Below are positions 42,718 to 51,754 of a stretch of 64,000 nt of DNA, one piece after another. The notes below the pieces were generated by a model, which was given only the letters and a program-made list of their open reading frames with translations, had not been told where the DNA came from and did no database searches. The DNA is from Clostridiales bacterium NK3B98. GTDB taxonomy: Bacteria; Bacillota; Clostridia; Oscillospirales; Oscillospiraceae. The stretch covers positions 23,147-87,146 of the forward strand of contig ATWA01000007.1 in assembly GCA_000421005.1 (NCBI GenBank). The letters run 5' to 3'. The number at the start of each line of letters is the position of its first letter. Position 1 is the stretch's first letter. The position numbers were made by a program, and so were the translations under genes.

Positions 42718-45318
42718 TCAGCGTACAGCAACGCTCTTTCCCTGTGGGTCGTAACCGCTTGTATAAGCGGTTGCCGTGCTGTTCATGCAGCGAACGGTAA
42801 AGGTATACTTTCCTTTTGCCAGTCCATTCAGGGTAAATGAGGTTTTCTTCGTCTTCCCTGCGTTCTTCCAGCTTCCGTTCCCGATTTTATAATACACCCG
42901 GTATCCGCCTGCTCCGGCACACTCGTTCCATGACAGAGTCACCGTTCCCTTGCCGCTGCTGATTTTCTGAATGACAGGCGCTGCCACATAGGTCACCGTT
43001 GCTCCCCTGGTATCAAACATACTGGTATAGGCTGTCACCCCAGCGTTGACACAGCGCACCGTGAAGGTGTACTTTATACCGCTTCTCGCTTTTTTTGCAA
43101 TATAGGTTGTTTTGGTCGTCTCTCCCAGAATCTTCCATCCGCTGGACCCGGTTTTATAGAACACACGGTATTTCTCGGCATGATTCACACTTTTCCAGCT
43201 GATCTTCACCCCGCTTGCGGTATTGACTGCCTGAATACCAGTGGGGACAGCGCAGCGCGTAACCATTAACATGCCCAGCTTTTTCCCGGAACAGGTTGCG
43301 GTTACTGTGGTACAGACATCTCTCTTTGCCTTCAGCATACCAGATGCAGCCGTGTAGCTCAGCATGGATGTGCTATAGCTCAACCCCACCTGTTTGGCGG
43401 TATAGACCGGCTCCACCACAGGCACCGCCACTACGCTTTTCTGGGGCAGCAGTCTCAGGGAGGATATGTTTTTTCCGTTGGCCGCCTTCCAGATCACAGA
43501 CTGGGGGGTCTGGGACTGTTGGAAGGTCTGGTACATCCCCTGTGCAGCAGTAATGCCGTTTTCATTGTGGGCAACCTGGGTAAAGTGAATATACGGATGA
43601 ACGCCCGCCTCTGTGACCGGTAGTTTTCTGTTGGCACCCTTTCTGCACGGATAATCTAATGTTCCGCTGGGATAGGCTTTGGCAAAGTAATTTTTGACTC
43701 CTTTATCACTGACCCAGTTTTCGTTGACGTTGCTCACCATGTAGATATCCGTGCGGGCAGGATCGCTTGCCAACGCATATTGGACAATGCGCGGGCCAGT
43801 CATCATAATATCATCCGTGCCGAAAAAGTTGCTCTCGTAGCGGCTGGCACGCACCGAAATAATACCCAGCCGCTTGATCTTGCACTGGTCTTTCAATCCC
43901 CTCCACATGGAGTTAAACTGAGTCAGATATTTCTCGGCGCTCATGCCCCGGTCCGCCTCGCCCTGAAGCCAGAACATCAATACGCTGCCCTTCGCATAAT
44001 GTCCTGCGGCAATCTCGGCAGCCCATACCTGATATGCGCTGGTGTAGGCTGCCTTTGCCCTCTCATAGCAGTCTTCTCCGGGGATCCAATATACGATAGA
44101 GCTTCCCGTCCAACCAGCATTGACCAGCCAGACCTTGTGTTTGGTCAGGCGGTTCCACTCATAGCCGATGCCGCTGTCCGGTCCGGTCTTGCCGTCCCCC
44201 TCCGAAGTCAGGGCGTTTAGAGAATATACCAGTTTTTTACCGCTCAGGGTGGTGTTTGCAGTCAGAGAAGATGGCAGATACGCCTTCACATCATTCTTCC
44301 ATCCCTTCCCACTGGCATCCGTCAGGTTTGTCAGTCCAATCCCGTTGACAACCTTGCTTGCCTCCTGGTAGGCTGGGACATAGGAAGAGTAGACGGTGCC
44401 CGGTGTACACATAACAGAGTCCTTCGGGCGATAGCCGCCGTTGCACATACCTTCCATATTGCTCTGCCCGCCCAGATAGAACAAATCCAGCTTCGCCGGC
44501 TTCACCGTGACCGTGACCTGAACGCAGGAGATTTCCTGCGTTTCAGTATTCTCCAGCTCCTGAGGTTTGTCTGTCACATTGCCCTGTTTCCAGAGCTTCT
44601 GCGCCTGTGCCAGATATTTCTTCGGACTCAGGGTAACCACAGCCGTACCCGTTCCACAGGCAATCACATCTGTCGCCCCATTGCTGCCGCTTTCCAGCAC
44701 CGAACTGTCTTTTTTGTTGGACTTCGCCCCATCTTTTACCTGATAGGAGTCAACCTTTCTCTGGTCAATATCCAGAATACTGTATCCAGGATATAGGCTT
44801 TCAAAGGAATACCGGTCATCATAGTAGATCGCCACATTTTTCTTTTCCCGAATGACCAGTTTTGTGCTTTTCACCTGTTGGTCGGTGATCGTCTTCTGCG
44901 GTTCCTCTCCCGGTACAGGCTCGTCAGGCGTCTGCCCCGGCTGGTCAGGTTCCTCTGACTCCGAAGGAACATCCTCCGGCTGGCCAGGCTGCTGCTCAGG
45001 CGTCTCCTGGGGCTGGGTGGGATTCTCCTGCTGTTCAGGGGTTTCCGTCTGCTGGGCAGGCGGTTCTTCTGATTGCACCGGGTCGGTCTGCTCGCCCTGT
45101 TGACCCGGCTCCGTCTGCTTTTCCTGCGGCTCGGTGGTCTGGCCCGCTTCGGTCTCTGAAAGCAATGTTTCATTCTCCTGCCCTTCAGGCTGAGTCAACT
45201 GGGAAAGCTCATTCTCCGGCATTCCCGATGACTCCGTCTCCGAAGCATAGGCCGGGAACGCGCTCAACGTCAATATAACCGTCAAAAGCAACGCCACTGT
45301 CCGCTTCCACTGTTTCAT
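42718..45318 (-). CDS. Secreted sialate O-acetylesterase-like (SASA) protein with Fn3-like repeats
   Basis: 866 residues from the ATG at 45318 (GAAAGGA upstream). Signal peptide to about residue 27 (AYA|SET), long Pro/Glu/Gln-rich linker (~30-165), a region of unknown fold (~165-270), SGNH/SASA esterase domain (~272-600; nucleophile Ser in LGGQSNMEG near 283, FWLQGEADRG block, late HFTQVAHNE with candidate His), a Big2-like region with VTATCSGKKLGM text (~650-690), then two ~90-residue Fn3-like modules to the end. Likely removes O-acetyl groups from host or plant glycans outside the cell. Shares its modules with the next gene upstream. Confidence 0.85.
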   Translation of the reverse strand: MKQWKRTVALLLTVILTLSAFPAYASETESSGMPENELSQLTQPEGQENETLLSETEAGQTTEPQEKQTEPGQQGEQTDPVQSEEPPAQQTETPEQQENPTQPQETPEQQPGQPEDVPSESEEPDQPGQTPDEPVPGEEPQKTITDQQVKSTKLVIREKKNVAIYYDDRYSFESLYPGYSILDIDQRKVDSYQVKDGAKSNKKDSSVLESGSNGATDVIACGTGTAVVTLSPKKYLAQAQKLWKQGNVTDKPQELENTETQEISCVQVTVTVKPAKLDLFYLGGQSNMEGMCNGGYRPKDSVMCTPGTVYSSYVPAYQEASKVVNGIGLTNLTDASGKGWKNDVKAYLPSSLTANTTLSGKKLVYSLNALTSEGDGKTGPDSGIGYEWNRLTKHKVWLVNAGWTGSSIVYWIPGEDCYERAKAAYTSAYQVWAAEIAAGHYAKGSVLMFWLQGEADRGMSAEKYLTQFNSMWRGLKDQCKIKRLGIISVRASRYESNFFGTDDIMMTGPRIVQYALASDPARTDIYMVSNVNENWVSDKGVKNYFAKAYPSGTLDYPCRKGANRKLPVTEAGVHPYIHFTQVAHNENGITAAQGMYQTFQQSQTPQSVIWKAANGKNISSLRLLPQKSVVAVPVVEPVYTAKQVGLSYSTSMLSYTAASGMLKAKRDVCTTVTATCSGKKLGMLMVTRCAVPTGIQAVNTASGVKISWKSVNHAEKYRVFYKTGSSGWKILGETTKTTYIAKKARSGIKYTFTVRCVNAGVTAYTSMFDTRGATVTYVAAPVIQKISSGKGTVTLSWNECAGAGGYRVYYKIGNGSWKNAGKTKKTSFTLNGLAKGKYTFTVRCMNSTATAYTSGYDPQGKSVAVR

Positions 45319-45433
45319 CCGTCTCGTCCTTTCCTGCATCATAAGCGCCATTCCACGCTGGTATGGCAGCATAACCTTTTCCATTTATCATTCTACCGCA
45401 AGCAGCAGAAAATAGCAATTGCTTATCCGGACA
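45319..45433 (-). other. Short gap between the two exported-protein genes
   Basis: 115 bases. GAAAGGACGAGACGG ribosome site before the esterase; no terminator or clear promoter seen, so the two genes may be co-transcribed. Confidence 0.5.
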
Positions 45434-47860
45434 TTACTTTACTGTTGCAGCCAATCCTGTCTGGTCATATCCGCTGGCATAGCTTCGCCCATTGGCAGAG
45501 ATACAGCGCACGGTAAAGGTGTAGCGCACCCCTGTCCTTAATTTTGAAACTGTGCAGGTCTGGGAGGTGGTGTCCCCTGCCGCAACCCATCCGCTGCTGT
45601 CCGTGCGGTAGAACACCCGGTATTTTGCTGCACCTTTCACTTTGTTCCAGCGAATCACAGCACTGTTTCGCCCTGCCGTTACATTGGTCAGAACAGGCGG
45701 TGCCAAATAGGTCAGGGTTTTTCCCACAGTGTCATAGCCGCTGGTATATTGCCGATTGTCATCGGAGACGCAGCGGACCGTAAAGACGTACCGGGCTCGG
45801 TTTTTCAAGCCGCTCACCACAAAGGATGTAGATGTGGTAGTGCCTGCCAGCGTCCATCCGGAGCTGCCGCTTTTATAGTAGACCCGGTATCGGGCAGCTC
45901 CAGTCACCTTTTCCCAGCTTACCTTCACGCCCTTCCCGGAAAAGCCAAGCCCGGTCAGCTTTGGCGTTGCCAGATAGGAAACCGTCTTCCCCACTGCATC
46001 ATAGCCGCTGGCGAAGGTTGTCCCGTCGGCGGAGATGCAGCGGACGGTAAAGGTATACGTCTTGCCCCGGCTCAGCTTTGTCAGTGTGCAGGAAGTGGCG
46101 GTGGGATCTGCCGCTTTTGTCCACTTTCCCCCTCCTGTCCGGTAGAATACCCGGTATTTTGCCGCTCCGCTGACCTTTCCCCACCGCAGCGCAACGCCGC
46201 CGTTGCCCACAGACACTGAGTTCAGCCTCGGCGCATCCAGATAGGTCAGGGTTTTTCCGGCTCTGTCATAGCTGCTGGTATAATACCTGCCATCGGCGGA
46301 GGTACAGCGAACCGTAAAGAGGTACGTCGTCCCGCTGGTCAATCCGGTGACGTTGAAAGCGGTTGCTGTGGTATTTCCTGCCGCATTCCAGCCTCCGCCC
46401 TTCTTTTTCCAGAAAATACGGTAATTGGCTGCGCCGTCCACAGCCTCCCATACCACCCGGACACCGGAAGCAGTGTTTGCCGCTCCGGTCAGCTCCGGGG
46501 TGTCCAGCATGGCGTATCGGGTGGTCTTGGCAGTGCTGGGGCTCAGGAGGTTTCCTCTCTCATCTGTGCAGGCAACCGCCAGTGTATACTGCTGCTCCGG
46601 CGCCAGGTCGGTCAGGGTGGCAGAGCAGCTTTGGGTGGACAGCAGTGTTTTCCAGTTGCTTCCGCTCCGCTCCAAAATCTGGTACCACGCCGCCCCCTCC
46701 ACCGGAGACCAGCTCACCGTCATGCCCCCGGAATGGCTGAGTATTCCGGTCACCTGCGGTGCGCTCAGGGGATAGTAGTCCTCTGTTCCCATGGGGTAGG
46801 CGGCATAAAAGCTGTCGCTGGCATAGTCGTATCTTGCGCCATATGGACCTGTCCCGTCATCCCGGGTATGGCCCGTAAAGGTCTTATCACATTTGAGCAG
46901 GCAGCCGTACTTTGCCTTTCCCGCGTCCCATGTGGCATCCACATTATAGTACAGCCCGTCTACACAAACGATGTTCCATGAATGGCTCCTCCCTGCGCTG
47001 TTGGCGCCGGAGATGATCCGGTTATCAATTCCCGCCTCCAAAAGCAGACGGTAGAGCAAAAGGGAGTACCCCTGACACACCGCATTTCCCCTGATGAGAG
47101 CGCTGTATGCGGAATAATGGAGCAGGTCGCCCTGTGCGTCTTTGCTTTCATAATCCGGTGTGTAGGTCACATGGCTGGTCACATAGTCATAGGCTGCACG
47201 CACCTTCTCGTAATCGCTCATGCCCTCCATATAAATTGCCTTGCAGACCTCCGCCACTTTGTCATCCACCTCTTGCTCCTGCTGGACGGTGGTATAATAG
47301 GTGGTGGCGATGTGGAAGGTATGATAATACAGCCCGCTCTCCGTGTCCTGCTGAATCTCCATGATCACCCGCAGTCCGCTGGCGTAGTGCCATTTCAGAT
47401 AATCACCCCGGGTGGGCTCGCCGGTATGGGCATAGGCGATGGGCAGCAGGTCATCATTGAACAGATGGCTTACCGCATTTGTTCCACCGCCGGCCTGTAT
47501 CAGCGCCTCATCTCCGCAATATCCCAGGGTAAACTGCTCCTCCCGGCGCTCCATGGCATCCCCCAACGCCTGTGCCAAATCGTCCAGTTGGGTATGCCAC
47601 ACCGGTGCTTCGGGAGGTGCCTCCTCCAGAGAGGTCTCCCCCACCTGCTGGAACAGCTTTTCGGCCACCTGCTCCTGCTGGCTCTCATCCACCACCATGG
47701 TCTCCACCGTGAGGATCTCTTCCATCTGTTCAGAGGGTGTTTCCGCCTGCTGTGTAATTTCCTGCGGTGTATCTGTCTCCACGCCCCATCCGGTGACGGG
47801 TAACTGGCTGAGCAGCATTGCCAGCGTCAAAAACAGGGCTGTCAGTTGTCTTCTTCCCAT
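45434..47860 (-). CDS. Secreted transglutaminase-like protein with five Fn3-like repeats
   Basis: 808 residues from the ATG at 47860 (GGAGGG upstream). Signal peptide (about 1-26), Glu/Gln-rich linker (~30-95), helical region, transglutaminase-like core (~215-320) with the Cys of GNAVCQGYS, His of GRSHSWN and Asp of NVDATWD forming the triad, then five Fn3-like modules of about 89 residues starting near 370, 452, 541, 632 and 720, each with WxxVxGAAxYRxFYxxGxxxW and YTFTVRCxSxDG...GYD patterns. Probably a surface protease or cross-linker of the cell envelope. Confidence 0.85.
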   Translation of the reverse strand: MGRRQLTALFLTLAMLLSQLPVTGWGVETDTPQEITQQAETPSEQMEEILTVETMVVDESQQEQVAEKLFQQVGETSLEEAPPEAPVWHTQLDDLAQALGDAMERREEQFTLGYCGDEALIQAGGGTNAVSHLFNDDLLPIAYAHTGEPTRGDYLKWHYASGLRVIMEIQQDTESGLYYHTFHIATTYYTTVQQEQEVDDKVAEVCKAIYMEGMSDYEKVRAAYDYVTSHVTYTPDYESKDAQGDLLHYSAYSALIRGNAVCQGYSLLLYRLLLEAGIDNRIISGANSAGRSHSWNIVCVDGLYYNVDATWDAGKAKYGCLLKCDKTFTGHTRDDGTGPYGARYDYASDSFYAAYPMGTEDYYPLSAPQVTGILSHSGGMTVSWSPVEGAAWYQILERSGSNWKTLLSTQSCSATLTDLAPEQQYTLAVACTDERGNLLSPSTAKTTRYAMLDTPELTGAANTASGVRVVWEAVDGAANYRIFWKKKGGGWNAAGNTTATAFNVTGLTSGTTYLFTVRCTSADGRYYTSSYDRAGKTLTYLDAPRLNSVSVGNGGVALRWGKVSGAAKYRVFYRTGGGKWTKAADPTATSCTLTKLSRGKTYTFTVRCISADGTTFASGYDAVGKTVSYLATPKLTGLGFSGKGVKVSWEKVTGAARYRVYYKSGSSGWTLAGTTTSTSFVVSGLKNRARYVFTVRCVSDDNRQYTSGYDTVGKTLTYLAPPVLTNVTAGRNSAVIRWNKVKGAAKYRVFYRTDSSGWVAAGDTTSQTCTVSKLRTGVRYTFTVRCISANGRSYASGYDQTGLAATVK

Positions 47861-47962
47861 GGCTCCCTCCATGTTCTGTCATTTTTTGTAACCAGTATAA
47901 CGGTTTTCCTCCGTTTTCGCAAGGACAACTGTTTCCAATTTCTGTAACGGCATCGGCTCCCC

Positions 47963-47991
47963 TTGACAGCTCCCCTGTCGGGAGGTATAAT
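47963..47991 (+). promoter_or_regulatory. Consensus promoter of the Y-family polymerase gene
   Basis: -35 TTGACA (47963-47968), 17-bp spacer, -10 TATAAT (47986-47991): perfect consensus, as expected for a tightly repressed SOS gene. Confidence 0.88.
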
Positions 47992-48004
47992 TTTTTCAGG
48001 AATA

Positions 48005-48016
48005 GAACATTTGTTC
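48005..48016 (+). promoter_or_regulatory. LexA (SOS) box
   Basis: GAAC-ATTT-GTTC, the Firmicute LexA consensus GAAC-N4-GTTC, placed just after the expected transcription start of the polymerase promoter. Confidence 0.88.
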
Positions 48017-48042
48017 GATTTACAAAAAAGGGGGGAGCGGCT

Positions 48043-49554
48043 ATGGATGGGCGGCGGCAGTACATTGCCATTGATTTGAAGAGCTTTTACGCCTCGGTGG
48101 AGTGCGTGGACCGGGGGCTGGACCCGCTGACTACCTTTCTGGTGGTGGCGGACAACAGCCGCACGGACAAAACCATCTGTCTGGCTGTCTCCCCCGCCCT
48201 GAAGGCTTACGGCGTTCCCGGACGCCCCCGGCTGTTTGAGGTGGTGCAAAAGGTCGCCGGCATCAACGCCCTGCGCCGCAGGCACGCCCCCGGCGGGCAG
48301 TTCACCGGTTCCACCACCAACGCTTTGGAGCTGGATTCCAACCCCGCTTTGGCGCTGGATTATATTGTGGCCTGTCCCCGGATGGCACGGTATATGGCTT
48401 GCAGCACCGCCGTGTATCAGATCTACCTGCGGCACATCGCCCCGGAGGATATTCATGTCTACTCGGTAGACGAGGTGTTTATGGATGTGACCCGGTACCT
48501 TCCCACGCTGGGGATTTCCGCCCACACGCTGGCGATCAAGATGATTCGGGAAGTGCTGAACGAAACCGGGATCACTGCCACTGCCGGCATCGGCACCAAT
48601 CTCTATCTTGCCAAGGTGGCTATGGATATTGTGGCCAAGCATCTCCCTGCGGACAAGGACGGCGTGCGCATTGCCCAACTGGATGAGCAGTCCTACCGGG
48701 AGATGCTGTGGGAACATCAGCCCATCACCGATTTCTGGCGGGTGGGGCGGGGCATCGCCAAAAAGCTGGCTGCCTATGGGCTGCACACCATGGGGGATAT
48801 TGCCCTGTGTTCGGCAGCGCCGCCCTCCTGTCCTCAGAATGAGGAGCTGCTCTACCGTCTGCTGGGGGTGAATGCGGAGCTGCTCATTGACCACGCATGG
48901 GGGGTGGAGCCGTGTACCATTGCGGACATCAAGTCCTACCGTCCCCAGAGCAACTCCCTCGGCTCCGGGCAGGTACTCTCCTGCCCCTATCCCGCTGAGA
49001 AAGGCTTGCTCATCGCCCGGGAGATGACCGACCTGCTGGTGCTGGATTTGGTGGACAAGGGGCTGGTCACTGACCAAATGGTGCTGCATGTGGGCTATGA
49101 CATGGAAAACCTCAACGACCCCGCCCGGGCGGGGCAGTATCGGGGGCCGGTAGTCATTGATTTCTACGGCAGACCGGTTCCCCGCCCTGCCCACGGCAGC
49201 ATCCAACTGGGGGGCTTTACCTCCTCCTCCCGGCGGATTTTACAGGCGGTGAGCCAGCTCTATCAGCAGGTAGTAGACCCGGCTCTGCTGGTGCGGCGGG
49301 TGAATATCACCGCCCTGCATATCACCCCAGAGGAAAATGCCCCGGCAGGAGTGCCAGAGCAGATGGATTTGTTTGGTGACTGGGATGCCGCCCAGTCCCA
49401 GCGGCAGGCAGAACAGCGGGAACGGCGGCAGCAGAAGGCTGTGCTGCACATTCAAAAGCGGTTTGGGAAGAATGCCATTCTGAAAGGGATGAATCTGGAG
49501 GAAGGGGCTATGACCCGGGAGCGCAATCGGCAGATTGGAGGGCACAAGGCATGA
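48043..49554 (+). CDS. Y-family DNA polymerase (UmuC/UvrX-like)
   Basis: 503 residues from the ATG at 48043 behind GGGGGGAG; a longer upstream frame ignores promoter sequence. Palm motifs AIDLKSFYASVEC (8-20) and VYSVDEVFMDVTRYL (with the catalytic Asp-Glu), finger region VVADNSRTDKTICLAVSPALKAYG, helix-hairpin-helix ATAGIGTNLYLAKVAMDI, then a little-finger domain (~330-440). Longer than DinB (about 350-410), closer to UmuC/UvrX. Does error-prone translesion synthesis after DNA damage. Co-transcribed with a YolD-like gene (ATGA overlap). Confidence 0.93.
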   Translation: MDGRRQYIAIDLKSFYASVECVDRGLDPLTTFLVVADNSRTDKTICLAVSPALKAYGVPGRPRLFEVVQKVAGINALRRRHAPGGQFTGSTTNALELDSNPALALDYIVACPRMARYMACSTAVYQIYLRHIAPEDIHVYSVDEVFMDVTRYLPTLGISAHTLAIKMIREVLNETGITATAGIGTNLYLAKVAMDIVAKHLPADKDGVRIAQLDEQSYREMLWEHQPITDFWRVGRGIAKKLAAYGLHTMGDIALCSAAPPSCPQNEELLYRLLGVNAELLIDHAWGVEPCTIADIKSYRPQSNSLGSGQVLSCPYPAEKGLLIAREMTDLLVLDLVDKGLVTDQMVLHVGYDMENLNDPARAGQYRGPVVIDFYGRPVPRPAHGSIQLGGFTSSSRRILQAVSQLYQQVVDPALLVRRVNITALHITPEENAPAGVPEQMDLFGDWDAAQSQRQAEQRERRQQKAVLHIQKRFGKNAILKGMNLEEGAMTRERNRQIGGHKA

Positions 49555-49994
49555 GTCTCTCAAAGCGATACCAGTCCCTGCTCCACCGCCCGCCGCCCCG
49601 CTCCACCCGGCACAAGCCCATGTCTCCCGCCAACCGTGCCGCGCAGTTTGCCCCCTTTGCCGCTCTGGTGGGTTACGACGCAGCGGTAGACGAGGCGGGA
49701 CGGCTGACCCAGCCCCGGCTGCCCATCAGCGAGGAGGAACAGACCCGGTTAAATCTCCGGCTCTCCCTGTTGCAGGCGCACGCTGCCCGGCATCCGGAGG
49801 TGACCCTCACCGTCTTTCAGCCGGATGCCCGCAAGGAGGGCGGCACCTATGTGACCCTCCATGGAATGCTGCGGCAGGTAGACACCGTCCGGGGGGTGCT
49901 GGTGCTGCGGGACTGGCAGGAAATCCCGCTGGAAAACCTATATGCGGTGGATGCGCCCATACTGCGCACCTTGCTTCAGGACACAGAACAATGA
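49551..49994 (+). CDS. YolD-like family protein
   Basis: 147 residues. KPMSPANRAAQFAPFAALVGYDAAVDEAGRLT-type text (key MSPANRAAQFAPFAAL at 24-39) matches the small proteins that accompany UvrX-like polymerases in Firmicutes. Function unproven; probably a partner in translesion synthesis. Overlaps the polymerase stop by four bases. Confidence 0.85.
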   Translation: MSLSKRYQSLLHRPPPRSTRHKPMSPANRAAQFAPFAALVGYDAAVDEAGRLTQPRLPISEEEQTRLNLRLSLLQAHAARHPEVTLTVFQPDARKEGGTYVTLHGMLRQVDTVRGVLVLRDWQEIPLENLYAVDAPILRTLLQDTEQ

Positions 49995-50022
49995 CCGAGG
50001 TCTGTAACAGATCTCGGTCATT
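49990..50022. terminator. Terminator between YolD-like gene and malQ
   Basis: AATGACCGAG / CTCGGTCATT 10-bp stem with an inner TCTGT/ACAGA stem, GTGGGTTTTTC on the plus side; serves convergent genes. Confidence 0.85.
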
Positions 50023-50040
50023 GTGGGTTTTTCATTTCGT

Positions 50041-51504
50041 TCAGCGGTTTGCCTGATAGAGCATACGGCGGAATCTGCGGCTGCGGGCTTCCAGCGCCCC
50101 CATGTCCGTGAGCCGCCATTCCCAGTTGGGGCTGCCCACAGTGCCGGGGGTATTGAGCCGGGCGGAGTCGTCCAGTTCCAGCAGATCCATCACAGGGATG
50201 ATAGCATAATCCGACTCACAGTTCAGCACCAGCTCCACCATCCGCTCCACCAGCGAATCCCGGCGTCTTCCCGCCAGGGAAAGGCGGTGCACCGCCCGCT
50301 GGTAGTCTACCGGCTTCATGGATTGCAGCCAGCCCAGCACGGTCTGGTTATCATGGGTACCGGTATAGCTCACCTGATTCTGCTTCACGCAGCCACGGCG
50401 GTTCAGGGTGAATTCTGCCACGTTCATGCCGGGCAGGTCAAACGCATCCCGCAGCTCCAGCACCTCCGGACGCAGATCACCCAAGTCCTCCGCAATCAGC
50501 CACAGATCCGGCATTTCCCGGTAGAGGGTAGTCAGCACCTCATATCCGGGGGGCTCAATCCACTCCCCTTCCACCGCCGTAGGACAGGAGGCGGGGATTT
50601 TCCAGAAGGTGTCAAAGGCACGGAAGTGGTCAATGCGGATAATGTCGTACAGACGCTTGGAATAGGCGATGCGCTCCACCCAGAAGCGGAAGTTGTCCTT
50701 TTCCATGGTCTCCCAATTGTAGATGGGATTGCCCCAGCGCTGTCCGGTGGGGCTGAAATAGTCCGGGGGAACCCCTGCCACAAAGTCCGGGTTGCCCCGC
50801 TTATCCAGCAAGAAGTTGTCCCGGCGCTGCCATACGTCCAGCGAGTCCAGTCCCACATAGAAGGGGATGTCGCCCACCATATAGATGCCCTTGCTGTTGG
50901 CGTAGGCTTTCAGCTCGGTCCACTGCATGGCAAACTGGTATTGCAGGAACATCTGGAAGCGGATATCCTCTTCCAGCGGGCGGATGTCATACCTGTGATC
51001 CAAAATCCAGTTCTGCTGAGCCTTGGGCCACAGGTTCCAGCACTTGCCGCCGTTTTGCTCTTTCAGGGTGACAAAGACAGCGTAGGGGTACACCCACTCC
51101 TCCTCCCGGCAAAAGGTCTCAAACGCCTCCCCCTCGGCGCCGCTGGCTTCAAACGCAGCAAATGCCTGACGAAGCAGAGGCAGGCGGTGCTTCTTTGCCG
51201 CCTCGTAGTCAATGCGGTCTGTCACCGGGAGCTGGGGACGCTCCTTGGGGAGATAGCCTTGCTTTGCCAGAACGTCAAGGTCGATATACAGAGGGTCTCC
51301 CGCATAAGAGGAAAAGGGCTGATAGGGGCTGTTGCCATAGCCCAGCGGGTTCAGGGGCAGCACCTGCCAAATGCGCCAGCCGGTATCTGCCAGAAAGTCC
51401 ACAAAGCGGCGGGCTTCTGCGCCCATGGTGCCTACGCCGTCCCCTCCGGGGAGGGAGGCCAGCGGCATCAAAACGCCGGCCATTCTGCTGCTGTCTGCTC
51501 TCAT
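50041..51504 (-). CDS. malQ: 4-alpha-glucanotransferase
   Basis: 487 residues, the usual size. Starts MRADSSRMAGVLMPLASLPG behind CGGAGGAAATG. GH77 motifs: SPYQPFSSYAGDPLYIDL (near 57-74), IRIDHFRAFDTFW (near 285-297, catalytic Asp region), WLIAEDLGDL (near 337), YTGTHDNQT (near 387). Disproportionates maltodextrins; with the divergent phosphorylase it processes imported or stored alpha-glucan, and fits the maltodextrin importer at the left end. Confidence 0.97.
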   Translation of the reverse strand: MRADSSRMAGVLMPLASLPGGDGVGTMGAEARRFVDFLADTGWRIWQVLPLNPLGYGNSPYQPFSSYAGDPLYIDLDVLAKQGYLPKERPQLPVTDRIDYEAAKKHRLPLLRQAFAAFEASGAEGEAFETFCREEEWVYPYAVFVTLKEQNGGKCWNLWPKAQQNWILDHRYDIRPLEEDIRFQMFLQYQFAMQWTELKAYANSKGIYMVGDIPFYVGLDSLDVWQRRDNFLLDKRGNPDFVAGVPPDYFSPTGQRWGNPIYNWETMEKDNFRFWVERIAYSKRLYDIIRIDHFRAFDTFWKIPASCPTAVEGEWIEPPGYEVLTTLYREMPDLWLIAEDLGDLRPEVLELRDAFDLPGMNVAEFTLNRRGCVKQNQVSYTGTHDNQTVLGWLQSMKPVDYQRAVHRLSLAGRRRDSLVERMVELVLNCESDYAIIPVMDLLELDDSARLNTPGTVGSPNWEWRLTDMGALEARSRRFRRMLYQANR

Positions 51505-51754
51505 ATCATTTCCTCCGCACTATTTCCGTATTTTTGGAGAATCTGTCCCAATGCCCGCCCAAGGCAGGCTGTGTTTCGTCTATTATCATATCATTTTCTC
51601 CGGTCAATCGCAAGGTGAGCCAGGGGTTTTTCCCACTTTTTCCCACAGGGGGCTTGACAGACAGGTTATAATGATTTCAACCTGAGCAAGGCACAGGTTG
51701 ATCTGCGACGAATACAAACCGACACCTATTCCATTGGCTATCGGAGGTTTTGAT

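Noticed and set aside
51650..51680. TTGACA near TATAAT upstream of glgP considered as one promoter
   Set aside because: The two hexamers are only about seven bases apart, far too close to act together.
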